Part shown: one piece after another, positions 7,222-11,573 of the stretch
Numbering within the stretch: the stretch's first letter is position 1
Layout: each line of letters begins with the position of its first letter
DNA from: an uncultured Candidatus Saccharibacteria bacterium
GTDB taxonomy: Bacteria > Patescibacteriota > Saccharimonadia > Saccharimonadales > Saccharimonadaceae
Reading direction: 5' to 3'
Assembly: GCA_948511255.1 (NCBI GenBank)
Contig: CAOQNC010000016.1
Span: 1 to 11,573 of the forward strand
DNA length: 11,573 bases
Notes under the pieces: generated by a model
What the model saw: only the letters and a program-made list of their open reading frames with translations
Database searches by the model: none
Told to the model about the DNA's origin: nothing
Position numbers and translations under genes: made by a program

Positions 7222-8388
7222 ATGGGAATCCAGAGAAGCATGGAGGTAAGTTCCGACGGCTTGAACGCAGGGACGGGAACGAAACCCGCTGCCGATCAAT
7301 TGCACCCGTCAAAACCGCCTAAACCGCCTAAACCGCCTAAAACGTCTAAGCCACTCAAATCGCCTAGCCCGAAAGAGCGCGTCATCGATGCGAAAGTTAG
7401 CGAAAACGATTTGGCCGAGCAGGCCGAAGAAGTCTCGCTTCGTCCGCTCAGTTTTGCGGACTACATTGGTCAAGAACGCCTGAAAAATAACCTCAAACTT
7501 GCTATTGACGCCGTCAAAAAACGTGACGACGGCACTACTCTCGACCATGTCCTCCTCTACGGCCCGCCCGGCCTCGGCAAGACCACCATGGCGAACATCA
7601 TTGCGCATGAACTCGGCGCTAATCTCCGCGTGACATCCGGCCCGGCCATTGAGCGCGCTGGTGACCTTGCTTCGATTTTGACCAATCTCCAGAACGGCGA
7701 CGTCCTTTTTATTGATGAAATCCACCGCCTCCGCCGCGCCGTCGAAGAAGTTCTCTATTCTGCGATGGAAGATTATAAACTTGATATTGTTATTGGCAAG
7801 GGCCCAGCCGCTCGCTCCGTTCGCCTCGATCTTCCGCAGTTCACCGTTGTTGGGGCGACCACTCGCACTGGTTCTCTTGCCGGCCCGCTCCGCGATCGTT
7901 TCGGCCTCATTCATCGTCTTGAATATTATCGCATTCCCGAAATCGAAAAAATCATCAGCCGCACCGCTCGTCTCCTCGGCACCGAAATCGCCCCCGAAGC
8001 CACGCAGCTCCTCGCGACCCGTTCTCGCCTGACCCCGCGCATCGCCAACCGTCTGACGAAGCGCGTTCGCGACTACGCCGAAGTCCACGGCAACGGTTTT
8101 ATTGACACCGACCTCGCCGAAGGTGCGCTAAGACTCATGGAGATCGACGAGCTCGGTCTCGATCCCGCCGACCGCAACATGCTCGAACTTATGCTCGAAA
8201 ACTACGGCGAGCGTCCAGTTGGCCTGACGACTATTGCCGCTTTGAACGGCGACGAAGCGGCTACTATCGAAGACTACTACGAGCCCTACATGCTCCAACT
8301 CGGCCTTATCGAGCGCACCCCGCGCGGCCGCTCAGTCACGAAAAAGGCCCAAGACCACCTCGCAAAAGTCCGTCGCGACCTTGCCTAA
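7222..8388 (+). CDS. ruvB: Holliday junction branch migration helicase RuvB with Lys/Pro-rich N-terminal extension
   Basis: 388 aa. RuvB is the hexameric AAA+ motor that with RuvA drives branch migration of Holliday junctions. Seen: the family entry motif [12 protein letters not shown] (residues 73-84), Walker A GPPGLGKT (114-121), Walker B DEIH (165-168), sensor 1 GATTR (211-215), the arginine-finger region PLRDRFG (222-228), sensor 2 LTPRIANRL, and the C-terminal winged helix with RPVGL and [10 protein letters not shown]. The conserved core begins only near residue 70; the first 70 residues are poorly conserved and hold (KPP)3-KTS-KPL-KSP. Most RuvB have about 20 residues there. ATG 7222 is chosen because it sits exactly at the predicted transcription start; ATG 7240 is an alternative. 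No ruvA or ruvC is adjacent. Function is secure, the exact start less so. Confidence 0.97.
   Translation: MGIQRSMEVSSDGLNAGTGTKPAADQLHPSKPPKPPKPPKTSKPLKSPSPKERVIDAKVSENDLAEQAEEVSLRPLSFADYIGQERLKNNLKLAIDAVKKRDDGTTLDHVLLYGPPGLGKTTMANIIAHELGANLRVTSGPAIERAGDLASILTNLQNGDVLFIDEIHRLRRAVEEVLYSAMEDYKLDIVIGKGPAARSVRLDLPQFTVVGATTRTGSLAGPLRDRFGLIHRLEYYRIPEIEKIISRTARLLGTEIAPEATQLLATRSRLTPRIANRLTKRVRDYAEVHGNGFIDTDLAEGALRLMEIDELGLDPADRNMLELMLENYGERPVGLTTIAALNGDEAATIEDYYEPYMLQLGLIERTPRGRSVTKKAQDHLAKVRRDLA
7312..7338 (+). repeat. Three perfect 9-nt tandem repeats inside ruvB
   Basis: AAACCGCCT occurs three times in frame at 7312, 7321 and 7330, followed by three degenerate units to 7365 (aaaacgtct, aagccactc, aaatcgcct). 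They encode [19 protein letters not shown] 9-nt unit changes protein length without shifting frame, so copy number could vary between strains by slippage. Confidence 0.9.
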
Positions 8389-8400
8389 AACGGATAAAAC

Positions 8401-8413
8401 TGACCAACGGTCA
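8401..8413. other. Small dyad TGACC-AAC-GGTCA upstream of aguB
   Basis: A perfect 5-bp inverted repeat with a 3-nt centre, 12 nt past the ruvB stop and about 30 nt before the possible -35 of aguB. It could be an operator for the agmatine operon or a weak end signal for ruvB (the following bases, TTCTCCT, are only partly U-rich). It is short enough to be chance. Confidence 0.25.
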
Positions 8414-8442
8414 TTCTCCTAACAATAAACTCTCTATTTCTC

Positions 8443-8470
8443 TTGTGCTTAACCTAAAATAAGTTATAAT
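8443..8470 (+). promoter_or_regulatory. Promoter of the agmatine operon, likely leaderless
   Basis: A perfect -10, TATAAT at 8465-8470, lies 6 nt before ATG 8477, so transcription should begin at or next to the start codon. A weak -35 (TTGTGC, 8443-8448) is 16 nt upstream. The only purine run, AAGG at 8471-8474, is 2 nt from ATG, too close to act as Shine-Dalgarno. The spacing equals that of ruvB. Confidence 0.65.
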
Positions 8471-8476
8471 AAGGTT

Positions 8477-9502
8477 ATGTATAATCCTTATGAACTAGAT
8501 CACAAGACCCCGTCGCGTAAGGACTTCATCGACACTACCGAGTTCGATCAGTCCGAAATTCTCGACATGGTCAAGGTCTCCACGACCGTCCGCGATTTCA
8601 TCAAAGAAGGCGGCACTCTGGCGACCCTCTATCACAAAAACTTAGCCATGATTTTCGAGCAAAAGTCCACGCGCACGCGTGTTTCTTTTGAAGTTGCTAT
8701 GGAGCAGCTCGGCGGTCATGCGCTCAACCTCGCTCCAGGCGCTATCCAGCTTGGTGCGCACGAGACCATCGCCGACACCGCCCGCGTCCTCTCGCGCATG
8801 TGCGATATGATTATGGCTCGTGTCGACCGCCACGCTAGCGTCGTCGAGCTCGCTGAGACTTCGACCGTCCCCGTGATTAACGGTATGTCCGACTATAATC
8901 ACCCGACCCAAGAACTCGGTGACATCATCACGATTTTCGACCACCTTCCTGCTGACAAACCTCTCGACAAAGTGAAGGTCGTTTTTGTCGGCGACTGCAC
9001 GCAGGTCTGTGCGTCGCTCATGATGATCACGACGAAAATGGGCATGGATTTCGTCCAATATGCTCCGCCTGCGAAGTGGCTTTCCGATGACTTCCTGAAG
9101 ATTGGTCGCGCTAACAACCAGCGCTACGGCGGCAGCGTCCACGTTTCCGACAACCCAGCCGTCCTCGAAGGTGCCGATTTTATCTATACTGACGTCTGGT
9201 ATGGCCTCTACGACAAAGAAACTCCGAAAGACGTTTATATGCGCGAGTTCTATCCGAAGTACCAGGTCAATGACGAACTTCTCGCCGCGACCGGCAATCC
9301 GAACGCCAAGTTTATGCACTGTCTCCCGGCCAGTCGCAACGAGGAAGTCACCGATAGTGTCCTTGATGGTCCAAATTCCGTCGCTTGGGATCAGGCCGAA
9401 AATCGTCTCACCGCTCAGCGTGGCTTGGTTTTGTATTTTGGTGGCGTCGCCCAGGAGGCGCTTGATGAAATAAAAGGGCAAAAGGAGGAACTAAATGCCT
9501 AA
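8477..9502 (+). CDS. aguB: Putrescine carbamoyltransferase
   Basis: 341 aa. It converts N-carbamoylputrescine and phosphate to putrescine and carbamoyl phosphate (catabolic direction) in the cytoplasm. Carbamoyl-phosphate binding motifs STRTR (64-68), HPTQ (142-145) and HCLPA (281-285) mark the transcarbamylase family. Putrescine rather than ornithine specificity is supported by YNHPTQELGD, QLGAHETIADTARVLSR and DVWYGLYD (239-246), which agree with enterococcal putrescine carbamoyltransferase as I recall it; ornithine enzymes have an SMG loop at the last site. The tail after LTAQRGL includes a helix-like stretch (EALDEIKGQKEEL), as in this family. It is first in an operon with aguD and aguA, the order seen in Enterococcus and Streptococcus aguBDAC, and its last 8 nt overlap aguD. 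Codon use, rich in C-ending codons, is like the neighbouring ruvB, so no recent transfer is obvious. Confidence 0.93.
   Translation: MYNPYELDHKTPSRKDFIDTTEFDQSEILDMVKVSTTVRDFIKEGGTLATLYHKNLAMIFEQKSTRTRVSFEVAMEQLGGHALNLAPGAIQLGAHETIADTARVLSRMCDMIMARVDRHASVVELAETSTVPVINGMSDYNHPTQELGDIITIFDHLPADKPLDKVKVVFVGDCTQVCASLMMITTKMGMDFVQYAPPAKWLSDDFLKIGRANNQRYGGSVHVSDNPAVLEGADFIYTDVWYGLYDKETPKDVYMREFYPKYQVNDELLAATGNPNAKFMHCLPASRNEEVTDSVLDGPNSVAWDQAENRLTAQRGLVLYFGGVAQEALDEIKGQKEELNA
9482..9488 (+). promoter_or_regulatory. Strong Shine-Dalgarno for aguD
   Basis: AAGGAGG inside the end of aguB, 6 nt before ATG 9495. It fixes the aguD start and its 8-nt overlap with aguB, and shows that this genome uses Shine-Dalgarno initiation inside operons. 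Confidence 0.9.
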
Positions 9503-10985
9503 CAAAAATAAAAAACATAAATTCAGGCTCTTCAGTGCCGTTCTTGCGACGGTCTGTATCATCCTGGTCGGAGATGCCGTTGCGCCAACCGCCGCCATCG
9601 GTAATTCTCAGTATCTTTGGTGGATTATTATGCTCATTGGCTTCTTCGTCCCTTACGGCCTGATTTCTGCTGAGCTCGGTACGCAATACCCCTCCGAAGG
9701 TGGTATGTATACCTGGATTAAGAAAGCCTTCGGACCGAAGTGGGCTGGCCGCGTTGCTTGGTTCTATTGGGTGAACTATCCGCTCTGGATTGCCTCGCTC
9801 GCTGACCTCGTCACGACTTACTTGCTCCAGATGCTTGGCGTCGAAATGACCTGGCCGCTCATCCTTGCTATTCAGGTAGGCTATATTTTGCTCGTATCCG
9901 TGCTTGGCGTTTTGCGTATTTCTCAGAGCGCTTGGCTCTCGAATCTTGGCGCTTTTGCGAAGTTTATCTTCATGGCCGGCCTCGGAGCGCTCGGTATTTA
10001 CGTCTTAGTCACTCAAGGCAGCGCAAACCCAATCGAATCCTGGACTGACCTCCTTCCGATGGTCGGTGCCGACGGTAAATTTGATTTTACGGGCCTCGGC
10101 TTCGTCGCTCTTATTATCTTTAACATGCTTGGCTTTGAAGTTGTCTCGACCTTTAGCGACGACATGGAAAACCCGAAGAAAGAAATCCCGAAAGCCGTTA
10201 TTCTTGGCGGTATTTTAATCGCAGTTTTCTATCTCCTCGCTTCCTTTGGTATTGGCGTTGCTATCCCTCTCGACCAAATTCCGACCGACTCTGGTCTCCT
10301 CGATAGCTACCAGATCCTCTTGACGACCATCGGCTTCTCCGCCGCCGCCATCAAGGCGATCATCGTTGTCGTTGGCGGCCTCTTCATCTACACTCTTGTT
10401 GCGAACATCTCGTCCTGGAACTTCGGCGTCAACTCCGTCATCGCCTACGCTGCTGAAGACGGGACTTTTCCGAAATCCTGGGCTAAGCGTAACAAAGACG
10501 GTGTGCCCTATGTCGTCTCGATCTGGACCGGCGTCGTCGCTCTTGTTATTGCAGTCGCCGGCATTATCGTTGCCGAATTCTTCCCGGAAATCTCGAACCT
10601 CTTCTGGACTTTCTTCTCGCTCAGCCTAGTCTGTCTGCTTCTTTCCTACCTCCCGATGTTCATGGCGTTTTTGAAACTCCACAAGAAAGGTCCCGCGGTC
10701 AAAAACGGCTATTGGATCAATGGTGGCAAAATCAAAATTGCCCTCTTCGGTATCGTGCCGTTCCTGCTTCTGCTTGTCGCTCTCTTCTTTACGCTTTTCC
10801 CGAGCTTCGAGGCAGATGTTATCAAGGATAACTTGCCGCTCATTATCGGCGCCTGTATCGCTATTGTTCTCGGTGAAATCATGGTGAATCGTCGTCGCAA
10901 GGATTCTAAACCAACCAAGACTATCAGCAAGACTGCCAAAACTAAAAAATCTACCAAGCGCGTCGCTGCGAAATCTTCGCGCTAA
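9495..10985 (+). CDS. aguD: Agmatine/putrescine antiporter, APC superfamily
   Basis: 496 aa integral membrane protein with about 12 hydrophobic segments. The first is at about 13-35 (LFSAVLATVCIILVGDAVAP), the second at about 41-59, and the rest are spread to about residue 465. TAAIGNSQYLWWI (32-44), PYGLISAELGTQYPSEGGMY (53-72) and AWFYWVNYPLW are conserved features of amino-acid/polyamine antiporters of the APC superfamily, and ENPKKEIPKA is the usual loop before a transmembrane helix. Position between aguB and aguA gives the substrate: agmatine in, putrescine out. The last 32 residues after the final membrane helix are a Lys/Arg/Thr/Ser-rich tail (NRRRKDSKPTK ... VAAKSSR) that AguD of Firmicutes does not have as far as I recall. 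The substrate is inferred from context; related antiporters of other amines or amino acids look alike. Confidence 0.88.
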   Translation: MPNKNKKHKFRLFSAVLATVCIILVGDAVAPTAAIGNSQYLWWIIMLIGFFVPYGLISAELGTQYPSEGGMYTWIKKAFGPKWAGRVAWFYWVNYPLWIASLADLVTTYLLQMLGVEMTWPLILAIQVGYILLVSVLGVLRISQSAWLSNLGAFAKFIFMAGLGALGIYVLVTQGSANPIESWTDLLPMVGADGKFDFTGLGFVALIIFNMLGFEVVSTFSDDMENPKKEIPKAVILGGILIAVFYLLASFGIGVAIPLDQIPTDSGLLDSYQILLTTIGFSAAAIKAIIVVVGGLFIYTLVANISSWNFGVNSVIAYAAEDGTFPKSWAKRNKDGVPYVVSIWTGVVALVIAVAGIIVAEFFPEISNLFWTFFSLSLVCLLLSYLPMFMAFLKLHKKGPAVKNGYWINGGKIKIALFGIVPFLLLLVALFFTLFPSFEADVIKDNLPLIIGACIAIVLGEIMVNRRRKDSKPTKTISKTAKTKKSTKRVAAKSSR

Positions 10986-10993
10986 GTAGCCCC

Positions 10994-11030
10994 AGCCAGC
11001 AAGTCGAAGCCAAACGCTGACTTGCTGGCT
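10994..11030 (+). other. Strong intercistronic hairpin between aguD and aguA
   Basis: A perfect 12-bp stem, AGCCAGCAAGTC (10994-11005) with GACTTGCTGGCT (11019-11030), and a 13-nt loop. A smaller hairpin GTCGA-ctagc-TCGAC follows at 11038-11052. No U tract follows either one, so this is not a simple terminator. It could protect or process the mRNA, or partly reduce reading into aguA. Confidence 0.7.
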
Positions 11031-11069
11031 CTATAACGTCGACTAGCTCGACATCAGAAAGGAAATTAA

Positions 11070-11573
11070 ATGAGAATTACCGATAGTACTCCGAAAGCCG
11101 ACGGATTTTATATGCCGTCTGAGCTTGCTGAGCATCGCTGCACTTATCTGCTCTGGCCGGAGCGCAACGATAACTGGCGTGCTGGCGCTAAACCCGCCCA
11201 AGCCGCCTTCAAACAAGTTGTTCAAACCATCGCCAAATACGAACCAGTTGTTCTGGGCGTAAACAAAAGTCAATATGCTCATGTCCTCGAAATGAATATG
11301 CCGAATGTCCAAGTTGTTGAAATCAGCAACGACGACTCTTGGATTCGCGACACCGGCGCCACATTCGTCGTCGATGGGCTTGGCCACATGCGCGCCGTCG
11401 ACTGGGCTTTCAACGGTTACGGCGGCCTCGTCAACGGCATTTACTTCCCATGGGATCAGGATGCTATGATCGCACGTAAGATGTGTGAGATTGCAGGCGC
11501 TGACAGCTACAGGCCGGGAATCGTCCTGGAAGGCGGCTCCATCCATACAGACGGAGAGGGAACGGTTCTCACA
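11070..11573 (+). CDS. aguA: Agmatine deiminase, 3' part outside window
   Basis: 168 residues to the window edge; the full enzyme is usually about 360-370 aa. It hydrolyses agmatine to N-carbamoylputrescine and ammonia and belongs to the guanidino-modifying (Porphyromonas-type peptidylarginine deiminase-like) fold. Seen: MPSELAEH (15-22), LLWPERNDNWR (27-37), GAKPAQ (39-44), the signature NDDSWIRDTGATFVVD (87-102), FNGYGG (114-119), FPWDQD (126-131) and LEGGSIHTDGEGT (153-165). D94 and E154 belong to the conserved active-site motifs; the later catalytic His and Cys lie beyond the window. ATG 11070 has AAAGGA at 11058-11063, 6 nt upstream. It is separated from aguD by 84 nt with two hairpins. 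No frameshift is seen. A carbamate kinase gene would be expected further downstream. Confidence 0.96.
   Translation, partial: MRITDSTPKADGFYMPSELAEHRCTYLLWPERNDNWRAGAKPAQAAFKQVVQTIAKYEPVVLGVNKSQYAHVLEMNMPNVQVVEISNDDSWIRDTGATFVVDGLGHMRAVDWAFNGYGGLVNGIYFPWDQDAMIARKMCEIAGADSYRPGIVLEGGSIHTDGEGTVLT

Noticed and set aside
7309..8088. Long minus-strand reading frame (259 codons) opposite ruvB
   Set aside because: Shadow of ruvB; its C-terminal Arg/Phe repeats are only the complement of the KPP repeat. ruvB carries all family motifs.
8642..9481. Long minus-strand reading frame (279 codons) opposite aguB
   Set aside because: Mirror of the strong codon bias in aguB; no recognisable domain or start signals.
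8477..9502. Ornithine carbamoyltransferase (argF/arcB)
   Set aside because: The ornithine SMG loop is missing (DVWYGLYD instead), and the neighbours are agmatine genes.
10994..11030. Rho-independent terminator after aguD
   Set aside because: Strong stem but followed by CTATAACG without a T tract; aguA continues the same pathway.
11043..11546. Minus-strand reading frame opposite aguA
   Set aside because: Shadow; the plus strand encodes clear agmatine deiminase motifs.
1..11573. Alternative genetic code with TGA as Gly or Trp
   Set aside because: All nine genes are complete with the standard code, and Trp is TGG throughout.
1..11573. tRNA or rRNA genes, CRISPR array, insertion sequence, phage genes
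   Set aside because: None seen. All gene-free gaps are under 90 nt and contain only promoters, hairpins or the terminator.

Overview
The window looks like a bacterial chromosome segment. My best guess is a Candidate Phyla Radiation (Patescibacteria) genome, probably Saccharibacteria (TM7). The signs are compact, often overlapping genes, a very divergent type IV pilus minor-pilin cassette whose only recognisable parts are the N-terminal helices, basic low-complexity tails on housekeeping proteins, and a stand-alone agmatine energy operon. No marker gene fixes the phylum. The standard bacterial code works throughout: reading frames stay open with TGA as a stop, although all nine complete genes end in TAA or TAG.

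Positions 1-6518 (+ strand) hold a tightly packed surface-appendage operon: the 3' part of a giant exported protein, then three prepilin-like genes and one PilX/GspK-like gene. Junctions are a 2-nt gap, then overlaps of 13, 1 and 1 nt. The order resembles the FimT/GspH - PilV/GspI - PilW/GspJ - PilX/GspK order of known pilus and pseudopilus tip complexes. The large protein may be the tip adhesin, in the role of PilY1, but it shows no recognisable PilY1 sequence. A bidirectional terminator at 6546-6577 separates this operon from the next gene.

Positions 6585-7133 (- strand) encode a complete rubrerythrin, an anaerobic peroxide-detoxifying diiron protein. It is divergent from ruvB (7222-8388, +), the Holliday-junction branch-migration motor, which here has an unusual Lys/Pro-rich N-terminal extension.

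Positions 8477-11573 (+ strand) hold an agmatine deiminase operon: putrescine carbamoyltransferase (aguB), agmatine/putrescine antiporter (aguD) and the first 168 codons of agmatine deiminase (aguA). Together they import agmatine, deiminate it to N-carbamoylputrescine, split that to putrescine and carbamoyl phosphate, and export putrescine. Carbamate kinase (aguC), which would make ATP from carbamoyl phosphate, is not in the window and may lie just downstream.

The most interesting signals are: (1) ruvB and aguB each have an exact TATAAT ending 6 nt before the ATG, with no usable Shine-Dalgarno, predicting leaderless mRNAs, while internal operon genes have good Shine-Dalgarno sites; (2) the divergent pilus-tip cassette; (3) an abrupt change in third-codon-base use inside the giant surface protein, suggesting a mosaic gene; (4) agmatine fermentation in a probable reduced-genome episymbiont.
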